64,000 bases of DNA from CAVQSS01 sp963746605 (lineage in GTDB: Bacteria > Desulfobacterota > RBG-13-43-22), in assembly GCA_963746605.1 (NCBI GenBank), contig CAVVCH010000016.1, positions 62,001-126,000 on the forward strand. The letters are read 5' to 3'. The stretch's first letter is position 1. The number at the start of each line of letters is the position of its first letter. Below are positions 37,902-46,381 of the stretch, piece after piece. The notes beneath the pieces are model-generated. The model did not search any database. It saw only the letters and a program-made list of their open reading frames with translations, and was not told the DNA's origin. Made by a program: the position numbers and the translations under genes.

Positions 37902-38147
37902 TTAGTGCAACGGGTGATGCTTTTCAATAATCCGGCGAAAGCGCGGGCGGTAGATAATTTCAAAGGCCTCTTCTTTGCCCGGAAAAAGTGTCAGGGCCCA
38001 GTGCTTGACCCCCTCGACCAGTTTCCAGGAATCTTCCCGGTTTAAATCTCCCCGGGCCAGGAGAGCGCAAGTCAAGTCGGTCATCAGGCGCAGGCGCCTG
38101 ATTTTTTTGTTTTCTTCCAAAATTTCAGAATCACAAGAAATAGCCAA
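37902..38147 (-). CDS. Small basic protein, unknown
   Basis: An 81-residue predicted cytosolic protein: NKKIRRLRLMTDLTCALLAR followed by EDSWKLVEGVKHWALTLFPG and FRRIIEKHHPLH. It appears helical. The TTG start at 38147 has no Shine-Dalgarno; an ATG at 38084 would give a 60-residue form. It lies in a row with another small gene on the same strand. I do not recognise it. Confidence 0.55.
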   Translation of the reverse strand: MAISCDSEILEENKKIRRLRLMTDLTCALLARGDLNREDSWKLVEGVKHWALTLFPGKEEAFEIIYRPRFRRIIEKHHPLH

Positions 38148-38191
38148 GGATCACTTAGCGCGGTGCACCGATAAATGGCGCAACCCTTCGG

Positions 38192-38362
38192 CTACTCGAG
38201 CAATTTCTTCAGGGGGTTGATTACGCTGATCGGGACCGGGGGGGAAACCAGGTATAAATTCAGCAGGCGCACGTCAAATTTGATTTTTTCCGCCGCCTCC
38301 TCCCAGGAAATTCCTTTCCCTTCCAGTTGCTCTTTCAGTTGATGCAGTTCACCTTTTTCCAT
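38192..38362 (-). CDS. Very small protein (56 aa), unknown
   Basis: ATG 38362 has an excellent GGAGGAG ribosome site at the right distance. The product is 56 residues, with MEKGELHQLKEQLEGKGISW and EEAAEKIKFDVRLL, then LYLVSPPVPISVINPLKKLL. The first part is an amphipathic helix and the C-terminal part a proline-containing hydrophobic tail. Family unknown. It precedes the other small gene by 44 bases. Confidence 0.55.
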   Translation of the reverse strand: MEKGELHQLKEQLEGKGISWEEAAEKIKFDVRLLNLYLVSPPVPISVINPLKKLLE

Positions 38363-38524
38363 TTTTCTCCTCCTGAAACCTTTCTAACGATCCATATCAA
38401 AAAAATGTGTAGCACATCCCGGGCAACATTTCAACCGCGTTTTTTCTTCCCCGAGACCCGAGGCGTATGATGGATTTATCCCATCTTTTCTACGCCTTGC
38501 GCCAAGCGCTCGCGCTCGGCGTTT

Positions 38525-39538
38525 TTAAGGACTTCCCACCTTCCAGCGTGACAAGGCGTCCAAATCCAAAGAATCCTGCACTCCCTGTTCCAGATAATGA
38601 TTTCCCAGCCAGGCAATCATCGCCGCGTTATCGGTACAGAATCGGGGAGAAGGGATATACAATTCCCAGCCTTCTTCCAGGGCCAGGGACTGAAACCGCT
38701 GACGGAGATACCCGTTGGCCACCACCCCCCCGGAAAGGACCAGCCGCTGAACGGCACTTTGTTGCCGGGCCTGGGTGACTTTATGGATCAGCATATCCAC
38801 CACCGCTTCCTGAAACGAGGCGGCGATGTCGGCCAGAGGCAAATCCCGGGGGTCGGCGTCGTTCCCGGAATAACGTTTGACGAAATTGACCACCGCGGTC
38901 TTGAGCCCGCTGAAGCTGAAATCCAGGGAATCGCGACCGGGAATGGCCCGGGGAAAGCGGATATTGGCCCGACCCTGGAGGGCCAGGTCCTCGATGACCT
39001 TCCCCCCGGGGTAGCCCAGGTTCAGCAGCTTAGCTACCTTGTCAAAAGCCTCCCCGGCGGCATCATCTCGGGTTTGTCCCAACATCTGGTAGGCACCGAT
39101 TCCGGAAACCCGATAGAGGCTGGTATGCCCCCCCGAAACGGTCAATGACAGAAAAGGAAACGGCACCGCTTTCTCTAAATAGATGGAACAGATGTGCCCT
39201 TCCAGGTGATTGACCCCGACCAGGGGAACCTTTAGGGCGGCGCTCACGGACTTGGCAAAACTCAAACCGATCAGCAGAGCCCCGACCAGTCCGGGACCCC
39301 GGGTTACGGCCACGCCGTCAATATCCTTAAGCGAGACCCCGGCCCGGGAAAGGGCCTCTTCGGCTACCGGTACGATTTTATCCAGGTGTCTTCGGGAAGC
39401 CAGTTCCGGGACCACGCCACCATAGGGATGATGGAGGGCCACCTGGGAATAGACCACATCGGACAGGATTTCCCGCCCATCGCGCAATACGGCCGCCGCC
39501 GTTTCATCACACGAAGTTTCGATTCCCAGAACTAACAT
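38525..39538 (-). CDS. tsaD: tRNA t6A37 threonylcarbamoyltransferase TsaD
   Basis: A 337-residue ASKHA-fold enzyme that transfers threonylcarbamoyl to A37 of ANN-decoding tRNA. The N-terminal LGIETSCDETAAA, the metal-binding NHLEGHICS (two His), TVSGGHTSLYRV, DDAAGEAFDKVAKLL and the late FCTDNAAMIAW are all present. It acts with TsaE (56256-56768), TsaB and TsaC. Length normal, start ATG at 39538. Confidence 0.98.
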   Translation of the reverse strand: MLVLGIETSCDETAAAVLRDGREILSDVVYSQVALHHPYGGVVPELASRRHLDKIVPVAEEALSRAGVSLKDIDGVAVTRGPGLVGALLIGLSFAKSVSAALKVPLVGVNHLEGHICSIYLEKAVPFPFLSLTVSGGHTSLYRVSGIGAYQMLGQTRDDAAGEAFDKVAKLLNLGYPGGKVIEDLALQGRANIRFPRAIPGRDSLDFSFSGLKTAVVNFVKRYSGNDADPRDLPLADIAASFQEAVVDMLIHKVTQARQQSAVQRLVLSGGVVANGYLRQRFQSLALEEGWELYIPSPRFCTDNAAMIAWLGNHYLEQGVQDSLDLDALSRWKVGSP

Positions 39539-39667
39539 ATGAGCAGGAGTATAACTTTCCGACCTCGAAAGCGCTCAGACCGATTCGGCCTCAACCTTCT
39601 TGGTCATTCTAAAGGAGTCAAGCCCGGGCGTTACGACTTAAGAATCCCCGGCAGACCTAAGCTAAAT

Positions 39668-39786
39668 GACAAGATTCTTGTCGGAGTCTATCCTGAGCTG
39701 ATCCTTCGACGTTGCTCAGGACGAGATCCTTTACAGGGTTTTACCCTGAGCCAGAACCGAGATCCTTCGCTTCCCTCAGGATGACA
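39668..39786. repeat. Dispersed GATCCTTCG...CAGGATGACAG repeat
   Basis: The gap 39539-39956 holds no gene. This part contains GACAAGATTCTTGTC, two GATCCTTCG strings, CCTGAGC and the terminal CAGGATGACAG, as in the element at 56132-56295. It is of the common dispersed type found in many proteobacterial genomes. Confidence 0.5.
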
Positions 39787-39810
39787 GAAGGGCGAAGGGT
39801 TCAAGTTTTT

Positions 39811-39918
39811 GTAGGGGAGGGGTTAACCCCCTCCCGCACCCAGCCGGGCATAAAGTATGCTTCTGAAAAAATTTGAAGGTAATTCCCGATCTCGGGAGGG
39901 GATTAACCCCTCCCCTAC
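39811..39918. repeat. G/C-rich inverted repeat (copy 3)
   Basis: Arms GTAGGGGAGGGGTTAACCCC and GGGGATTAACCCCTCCCCTAC-type face each other, with the core GCACCCAGCCGGGCATAAA between. It matches the copy at 28465-28582 in arms and core, and more loosely the copy at 6168-6240. Confidence 0.75.
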
Positions 39919-39956
39919 GCTCGACCTTTCACCTTTCACCTTTTTCCTCTTCCCCG

Positions 39957-41171
39957 TCAGACATGCCTTCGTTTCGGTTCCTTGGTTTCGACCAGGGTGT
40001 AGTGATATTTTTGCGGCGGCCGGCCGAAGCAGGTACCCAGGCTCTCAAAGAGGGCCACTTCCTCCAGGTCCACTTCCTTGCGCTTGATGGCATCGGCGGT
40101 AGGCATATAATAGACCTTGTCTCCCACCACATTGACCACGGTATGCCCGGTCTTGCCTGCCAGCAATAGAAACACCGCCACGGCGCCGGCCCGGTGGCCG
40201 AAGACCACGTCGAAGGCCGAGGATTGACCGGACCGGACCAGATGGCCCGGGGTGACCTCCCGGACTTCCGGGATCATATAAATCCCCGGGGCGTACATCC
40301 CCACCCGCTTCATGAAGTCCAACACCGAGGGATCACTCTTCAGGCGTTTTTCCAACTGCTGGCGTACATACCGGCCGGCCCCGGCCAATTTTTTATGGCC
40401 GAAGGCGTCCACCCCGGCCGTTTCATCGTAGAGCATCTCCCCGCTGGCGTCCCTCATCCCCTCGGCCACGACGATGATATAGGTACCGGCCTTGACGTCG
40501 CTCCGATCGATCCGGGCAAAATACGTGGTCTTCATATGCTCATAGACCACATCGAAGTCCACCGGTATCTCCGGGATGAGGATGCAGTCCACCTCGGCTC
40601 CTATGCCTCCGCGGAAGGCCGTGTGGCCCACATAACGGCCGAAGACCTCGATGACCATGATCCGGTTGTGGCTCAAGCCGGTGGTTTTCAGGTCCCGGGC
40701 AAAGACGGCGATCCGGTTGATGGAGGAATCCCCGCCCACGCTGTAGGGTTGGAGATCCAGGTCCATGGTCTTGGGGACGTGGACGCAGGGGATGCCCTGT
40801 TCGCTCAAGTCCACCACCACGCTGCCGGTGTCGTCCCCGCCGCTGATGATCAGCGCGTCGATGCCGAATTTCTTCAAACCCTCCTTGATCCGCTCGTATT
40901 TCCGGGGATCGTCGATCTTGCTGATCTTGACCCGGGAATGACCGGCCTCGGATCCGGACAGAGAGGCCTCGATGCGGCTGACCCGTTCGGCATTGAGCAG
41001 CACCACCTCGGGCAAATCCACTAAATTATAAAGCCCGGCATACCCGTTGGGAATGACTACGGATTCGATCCCCAGGGCATAGGCCTCCCGGGCGATCCCT
41101 TTGATGACGGCGTTCAAACCGCCGCAGTCGCCTCCGCTGGTAATGACCCCGATACGTTTGATGTCCGACAT
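39957..41171 (-). CDS. 6-phosphofructokinase, probably PPi-dependent
   Basis: A 404-residue PFK. The nucleotide/PPi loop begins GVITSGGDCGGLNAVIKG; the phosphate-donor motif reads ISGGDDTGS (residues 110-117) and the catalytic motif PKTMDLD (133-139, Asp137 and Asp139). ATP-using enzymes have Gly after GGD and Gly instead of Lys in P-K-T; Asp114 plus Lys134 are the two residues linked with pyrophosphate use. FGRYVGHTAFRGG is the fructose-6-phosphate region. It would make glycolysis step 3 reversible. The plain TIDND is changed to TMDLD, which is unusual. Upstream GGAGATGAT precedes the ATG. Confidence 0.88.
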   Translation of the reverse strand: MSDIKRIGVITSGGDCGGLNAVIKGIAREAYALGIESVVIPNGYAGLYNLVDLPEVVLLNAERVSRIEASLSGSEAGHSRVKISKIDDPRKYERIKEGLKKFGIDALIISGGDDTGSVVVDLSEQGIPCVHVPKTMDLDLQPYSVGGDSSINRIAVFARDLKTTGLSHNRIMVIEVFGRYVGHTAFRGGIGAEVDCILIPEIPVDFDVVYEHMKTTYFARIDRSDVKAGTYIIVVAEGMRDASGEMLYDETAGVDAFGHKKLAGAGRYVRQQLEKRLKSDPSVLDFMKRVGMYAPGIYMIPEVREVTPGHLVRSGQSSAFDVVFGHRAGAVAVFLLLAGKTGHTVVNVVGDKVYYMPTADAIKRKEVDLEEVALFESLGTCFGRPPQKYHYTLVETKEPKRRHV

Positions 41172-41318
41172 AGATCATCTCCTCCATACAGTAGTGATTG
41201 GATTCGCTGTTTGGGTGGATCATTTTGGTTTTTGATTTTTAAAATATAACTAAAAGACGATTAAAGCGCAACCAGAGAGATTCATACCCGATTAATGAAA
41301 TTTCGATCGTGATTTATA

Positions 41319-41350
41319 TTGATTTTCCGTCACTTTCGAGGGAAAATCAA
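41319..41350. terminator. Hairpin with T-run, terminator-like
   Basis: TTGATTTTCC and GGAAAATCAA form a 10-bp stem with a 12-base loop, followed on the plus strand by ACCCGTTTTTTAAT. It lies in the 268-base gap between pfk and the secreted-protein gene. As no plus-strand gene precedes it, a leader role (attenuation) is as likely as termination. Confidence 0.35.
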
Positions 41351-41439
41351 ACCCGTTTTTTAATCAAAGTTCCCAAATAGAACGGCTTGGCGCTAAAAAC
41401 GGGCTGCTCCCAAATCACTTCAAAAAAAGGCGGGTCATC

Positions 41440-43511
41440 ATGGGTAAAAAAATGACGGGTTGGCTCCTGATGGGTCTTTGTTCCCTGATTCTTTTTTGTC
41501 CTGAAACCGGTACCGCTTCCATCGGCAATATCAAGGCATTTCTCGATACCTGCCCCAAAAACGACCCGGCTTACAACCAGATCAAAAACGATTTTACCAT
41601 ACGCCACAACGGGGTTATCGTCCCCGCGGACAGCATCACCTGCAGCGAACCCGTCTCTTCCATGCCGATTGCGCCAGTACACCGATGAGTTGATCATCCT
41701 GCAGAGCCTGCGGGCGATTTATTATATGGATTATGGCCAGGGCGGGCATCTCCCCTGGACAGCGGGGAGCCTGTATCAATGGATGAAATCCAAAATCAGA
41801 GGGATCAACATCAAGGACGGCGCCGGGGCCAACAGTTGCTGCGATGACACCTGGGGTAATCCCCCCTATTTCACCTTCCAGCCCAACGATGCCCAGCAGC
41901 GGGAATACGACCGTCACTGGAAAAACCTTTCGGGAGTCATCAGCCTCTTCGCGCACGAAATCCGTCATGTGGACGGGTTTCCCCACCCCTCATGCTGCAC
42001 CTATCGCCCGATGCGATCAGACCTTTGACCCAAGCAACCTTTCCCCCATCGGCCTTCAGTGGTGGCTGAACAAGCTCTGGCTCACAGGTGAGATCAACGT
42101 GGGCGCCGCCTGCCTGGATCCCGCTGAAAAACAGGAAACGATCAATTGGCACCAGGATGGTACCAACAGCGAAATCATAAGTTTCTGCAATAACAAGCCG
42201 CCGTATCAGACCGTCCCTGCCACGGCCCTCGGTTCCTGCCTCGCGCCGTCCCCACTCCCCTGGAAGGCGCAGACAATCGATTCGAGCCTGGACTTCGGCC
42301 GCTATGCCTCCCTGGCCGTCGATCCCGCCAATAACATCACGTATATCAGTTATTATGATGCCACCAGCGGCCACCTCCGTTTGGCCAACCCGGTGACTGC
42401 CGGTGGCAACTGCGGCCCGGCCAATTCCTGGTTATGCCGGACCATAGACGATAGCAGCAATCCGGTCGGCAAATCCAGCTCCCTGGATATCTATCGTTCT
42501 TCCCTGTCCATGAAACGGGGGGTGGCCTATATCGACGAAGCTCATCATGCCCTGAAATATTATTCTTACTCCTGTTTTATGGGAATTTGCAGCACCACCA
42601 TAGAACCAGTCGACGACACGCTAAACCCGGTTCGTTTCGCTTCTCTGAAATTCGACACCAATGGCGTGCCCCACCTCGCTTACCAGGGCCAGCCATCCTC
42701 CGGCTGCGGGCCTCCTTGTTCCTACGTGAAATATGCCCGGCGGGTTGGCAGCGGCGGTAACTGCGGCGGAGGGAAATGGCAGTGCGATTTAGTTCAAGTC
42801 TTTGCCTTTGACAATTACGGCCTTTATCCCTCCCTGGATCTGAACGGCACCGGTCAGCCCCGGATCGCCTATTATGACGGAGCTTTTGGTCAGGTTCTGC
42901 GTTATGCGGCTGCCTGCGGCAGCGGCAACTGCGGCAACTGCGGGATTCCCAATCAGGACTGGCAGTGCGATCAGGTGGACCTCGCCGGCCCGACGGGCCT
43001 GTTTCCCTCCCTGACCATCGACAAGGGCCTTTCGGAAAACCCCCGCATCGCCTACTACGACAAAGCCAACGGTAAACTCAAAATCGCTGTTAAAACCACC
43101 TCGGGCAACTGCGGCTCCATCGTCAGCCCCTGGCAGTGCGATGCCATCGCCGACATGGGCGCCGGACTTTTGGGATTCGCGGGGGTATCACTGGCTGTGG
43201 ATCCGGCTGGCAAACCCTGGATTGCCTACATGGATGCCTCCCAGGACCAGGCCCCGGCCCGGCTCCGGGTGGCCCAGCCAGTCTTCATTCCCGGCCTGGG
43301 AAATTGCGGGCCCCTGTATACTTGGCAATGCGCTACGGTGGACGGCGGCGGTTCCTGGACCAACGAAGGGAGCTTCGTTTCCCTGGCCTTCAACTCCCAG
43401 GGCAAGCCTATTCTGGCGTATTACGAGGAAGACAACTATACCGATGGAAATCTGAAAGTAGCCACCCCCTGGGATCAATTGTACCTGCCCATGATCCTTA
43501 AAAACCCGTAG
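41440..43511 (+). CDS. Secreted metzincin-like protein with GNCG repeats, two frameshifts
   Basis: A signal peptide (TGWLLMGLCSLILFCPETGTA) starts at 41440. The frame slips by one near 41670; the second frame gives YTDELIILQSLRAIYYMDYG and HEIRHVDGFPH (41954-41986), an HExxHxxGxxH zinc motif of metzincins. A second slip near 42010 leads to CDQTFDPSNLSPIGLQWWLN and five or six repeats of about 65 residues, each with GNCG...WQC and a strand such as GQPRIAYYDG. The chain ends LYLPMILKNP, like the YLPLILK tails common in Chloroflexota exported proteins. Total about 690 residues. The likely product is an exported metallopeptidase fused to a disulfide-rich propeller; transfer from another phylum is possible. 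Confidence 0.65.
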
Positions 43512-43640
43512 CGGAAGATGGATTCATACAACGACTGGGTATAATTTAAGGTCTCCGTTGGTCTGTCAAAATAGTTGATCCGCGGTTTTCCATGAGGTGG
43601 TTTCGCCGGTGTCTGGATCGCCCTTTTTTCGTCTCCCCCG

Positions 43641-44219
43641 TTAGGGCGCCGTCAAATAGGGCCGGATTTTTCCCAGGGTTTTTTCCTTGATTCCCTTTAC
43701 TTCCATCAAGCTTTCCAGGTCCGGGAACGGTCCTTGTTGTTCCCGGTAAGCCACAATCCGCTGGGCCAGGCCCGGGCCGATGCCCGGGATACGGTCGAAA
43801 TCTTCGGCCGTGGCCTGATTGACCGGAATGGGTCGGCCGAGAATCCACAGGGACTTGATCGAGAGAGGACCGGACTCAAGGTCAGGCGCTGGGCATTATC
43901 CACCGAAATAGACAATTCGCGTGTCTTTGCTCAGAACCTCCTGCCCCCGCTGAGCCGGGATCTCCGATTTTCCGGTCAATCCCCCGCCGTCCTTGATTAC
44001 CCGGAACATGGTGGGGGGTTGCTGATAGGTAAAAAGCCCCGGTTTTTGAACGGCGCCTTCCAATTCGATATATATTGGCTGACTTTTGGCGACCCCGGCG
44101 GGGGTTAATGAGGGGGTTTGAGGAAGGCCGACCCAATGAGAAAGGAATACGTAAGACAAAACCAAAGCGGTTAAAGCCAGCAACCCTTTTTGTTGCGCCC
44201 TATCCAGGTTGGGGAGCAA
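43641..44219 (-). CDS. ComEA-like helix-hairpin-helix protein, two frameshifts
   Basis: From TTG 44219 there is one membrane segment (GLLALTALVLSYVFLSHWVG), then a SLBB-like region (IYIELEGAVQKPGLFTYQQP). The frame slips near 43898 and again near 43862 (an extra CT in a CTCTCT run), after which RPIPVNQATAEDFDRIPGIG, PGLAQRIVAYREQQG and LESLMEVKGIKEKTLGKIRP give two helix-hairpin-helix motifs ending at 43641. About 190 residues; such proteins bind DNA at the membrane in natural transformation or related uptake. No other com genes are in the window. The TTG immediately follows the ferredoxin stop, so coupling is likely. Confidence 0.75.
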
Positions 44220-44414
44220 CTATTCCTCCCAGTGGATGCAGTGGACCGGGCAGAGGTCCATGGCCTCCTGAATTCGAATCTCGGGGCAGCCCTGAGGATT
44301 CAGGACCAGGACCTTGCCGATCGCCTCGTTCAATGAAAACACCTCGGGGCAGACATCCACGCAGGCGCCGCAGCCGATGCAGTCGTCGAAATTGATTTCC
44401 GGGGTTCGGGGCAT
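44220..44414 (-). CDS. Single-cluster 4Fe-4S ferredoxin
   Basis: A 64-residue ferredoxin. CIGCGACVDVCPEVF supplies three Cys of C-x2-C-x2-C plus the fourth Cys before Pro, and MDLCPVHCIHWEE has the C-terminal pair, one of which is likely an extra. The fold matches small anaerobic electron carriers of about 60 residues. Its gene is directly downstream of a palindrome array (44425-44588), which means its promoter must lie in or beyond that array. Confidence 0.9.
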   Translation of the reverse strand: MPRTPEINFDDCIGCGACVDVCPEVFSLNEAIGKVLVLNPQGCPEIRIQEAMDLCPVHCIHWEE

Positions 44415-44424
44415 TAGCTATCGC

Positions 44425-44588
44425 GTCATTAGGCCGCTACGCGGCGTCATTAGTCATTGGCGGCTGGCGCCGCGTCATTGGAAGGACTGCGTCATTGATT
44501 GACGCCACTTTAGCAAGCAATGACCCATTGACGCTGCGACAGCAGCCATTGACGCAGGCTCCGCCTGCCATTGACGCCCCACCAGTGG
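44425..44588. repeat. Palindrome array R1, GTCATT spacers then CATTGAC spacers
   Basis: Five GTCATT units alternate with small palindromes (GCCGC-TAC-GCGGC, CGGC-TGGC-GCCG), then the spacer turns to AATGAC/CATTGAC and further palindromes follow (GCTG-CGA-CAGC, GCAGGC-TCC-GCCTGC, CCAC-CAG-TGG). Stems differ in sequence from unit to unit while the spacer stays constant. It borders the four-helix-bundle gene at 44594. Confidence 0.75.
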
Positions 44589-44593
44589 CCATC

Positions 44594-44953
44594 TCAGGAG
44601 ATTTCATATTCCAGGCTTTCCTCTCGAACGGTGGCGGCTCCCGTCCCAATAGACCGGAGGTAGTTGTTCAGTCGAACAGCAAGCGATTCGAGGGATCGGC
44701 GCAATGAATCGTAGGCGGCATCGTCTACAAGCTGCCGGCTCTGCGCTTTCTTCAACCACGTTTTGGTCTCGTAAAGCGAACCCCGGCGGTAATACCCGAA
44801 CTGTTTATTTTCCTTGTAATAAAACCTGCCGAACCCTTCACTCAGGTTGGCGGCCATGGAATCCGCCGCTTTCACCAACTGTTTCCCAACCGTATCTTTG
44901 GCAAAATAGTCCCAGCTCGACACGATCGACCAAACCCGTTCCCCGATTTCCAT
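44594..44953 (-). CDS. Four-helix-bundle protein, 23S rRNA IVP/Avd-like
   Basis: A protein of about 120 residues with the TIGR02436 pattern: residues WSIVSSWDYFAKDTVGKQLV, then KAADSMAANLSEGFGRFYYK and a final helix with DSLRRSLESLAVRLNNYLRS. These proteins are all-helical bundles, first seen encoded within 23S rRNA intervening sequences and related in fold to the Avd subunit of diversity-generating retroelements; their biochemical role is not established. An in-frame extension to 45034 is possible, but that part comes from array R2, so I start at the Met near 44953. It is enclosed by palindrome arrays on both sides. Confidence 0.8.
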   Translation of the reverse strand: MEIGERVWSIVSSWDYFAKDTVGKQLVKAADSMAANLSEGFGRFYYKENKQFGYYRRGSLYETKTWLKKAQSRQLVDDAAYDSLRRSLESLAVRLNNYLRSIGTGAATVREESLEYEIS

Positions 44954-44958
44954 CGACG

Positions 44959-45038
44959 CGGTGTCAACCGCTAATGACGTCACGCCGGTGACTAATGACG
45001 CCCCGGAGGGGCCAATGTCGCGGGGCACCGCCATTGAC
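44959..45038. repeat. Palindrome array R2, AATGAC spacers
   Basis: Two TAATGAC units separate palindromes GTCAC-GCC-GGTGAC and GCCCC-GGA-GGGGC, ending in CCATTGAC. It lies on the far side of the four-helix-bundle gene and has the same design as R1, R3 and R4. It also supplies the possible N-terminal codons of that gene. Confidence 0.65.
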
Positions 45039-45043
45039 TACCG

Positions 45044-46106
45044 TTATTCTAATCGGTATTTCTCCCGCAGCCGCCTCGATATTTCCCGGATCCAGCCGAA
45101 CGCCGCTTCGACGGTCTTTTCAAAATCGGGGTTGACCAGGCAGCAGGTGGCCGGGGAGAGCAGGCTCTGGGAGAGGAGCTGTTGCCGGTCAAATCCCATC
45201 CGGAAGAGACCCTCCCAGAATCCCTCCAGACGCTCGATCAGGGCCGGGACGGATTCCTGGGAAAACAGCTCGGTCTGGGTGGGCACCAGCCCCCAGGATA
45301 AAATCCCCCCCCGGTCCAAAAATTTCTGAATACTTTTTTGATATTGGGTGAATATGGGACCGTTACGGTAGGCGTCGAAAGAGAGAATTTCCATATCCTG
45401 CTTGAGCAAAAAATCCCAGTCCGGATTTCCGCACAAATGGATCCCCCGGGGCCGTTCGATCTGGCCGAAAAAGTTTTTGAAGTCTTCCCGGGCCATTATA
45501 TCGGTGTACCCGGAGACGCTGCTGAAAATAAACTGCAGACCCGGGCTCATCGATGAACATGAAGGCCCGAGGATTTCTTTCTTTGAGCCGCTTCAACTGG
45601 GCATTGACCCGCCGGGCCATAAAGTCGATCAGGACCGGACGGACATCCTCGTTGAAAATCAGCGGACGCCCGTTTTCATCCAGGACCTTCAGCCCGAAGC
45701 TGACCGGCCCCTCCAGTTGCCCCCGGACGGCCGCATAGCGTGACAAGTCCATTTCCAGGAACTTATGGTAGACCACGGAAAAACGGGGAGAGATGTCGAA
45801 ATATTCGATTTCCTCGAAATGGCCCAAGAGGGCTTCGAGGCCTTCGTAGAATTGCGGCGTGTTGAAATGGAGGGTATTCCCTTCCGGGTCCAGCACCATC
45901 CCGGGAAAGTGTTCCGAGGCCTGCACATACATATCCTCGTAATACCCCGCGTGGGGAAGCTGGGGCCAGAAGGGAATGTCCAGCGACAGGGCCAGGTCCA
46001 GGGCCCGGTCCACCTCCCGGTGGGGGAGGATGGCCATGGCCGTGGTGCGCAGGCCGCCGGGGATTACGGGACTCGTGAATGTATCCGGTTCGTTCCTTCG
46101 GTCCAT
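45044..46106 (-). CDS. MetE/UroD-superfamily protein, one frameshift
   Basis: About 353 residues. The start PGGLRTTAMAILPHREVDRA and LDIPFWPQLPH are typical of short UroD/MetE-like proteins in anaerobes. Near 45543-45545 an extra base in a CCC/GGG pair shifts the frame: FMFIDEP continues as GLQFIFSSVSGYTDIMARED. GIHLCGNPDWDFLL has the His/Cys metal ligands and LSPATCCLVN the late Cys seen in zinc-binding methyltransferases. It may move methyl groups to or from a corrinoid or thiol, but this cannot be fixed by sequence. It is bounded by arrays R2 and R3. Confidence 0.75.
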
Positions 46107-46115
46107 CTCGTCCTT

Positions 46116-46372
46116 GTCATTGGCGGCTTCGCCGCGTCATTGGCTGCCTTGCGGCGGTCATTGGCCACTTCCGTGGCGTCATTGGGCCATTGGCTCCTGG
46201 CGCAACGTCAACAGGTCATTGGCCGCTAAAGCGGCGTCATTAAATGAAGGAAACGCAGCTTGGCATGGACCCAATGACCAATAATGACGGTCCGCGAAGC
46301 GGCTCAATGACAAGGCGCAACCTTCAATGACGGCGCGCAGCGCCCAATGACGCGGCGAAAGCCGCCAATGAC
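46116..46372. repeat. Palindrome array R3, six GTCATT then six AATGAC
   Basis: Six GTCATT spacers are followed by six AATGAC spacers, so the array is a large inverted arrangement. Between spacers lie variable palindromes such as GCGGC-TTC-GCCGC, GCCAC-TTCC-GTGGC, GCCGC-TAAA-GCGGC, GGCGC-GCA-GCGCC and GCGGC-GAAA-GCCGC. The centre (about 46242-46270) has no palindrome. It lies between the UroD-like start and the cimA stop. Confidence 0.8.
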
Positions 46373-46381
46373 GCAGCGGGG

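Noticed and set aside
46116..46372. CRISPR-like array
   Set aside because: Constant units are only 6-8 bases, orientation flips in the middle, and the variable parts are self-complementary; no cas gene is in the window.
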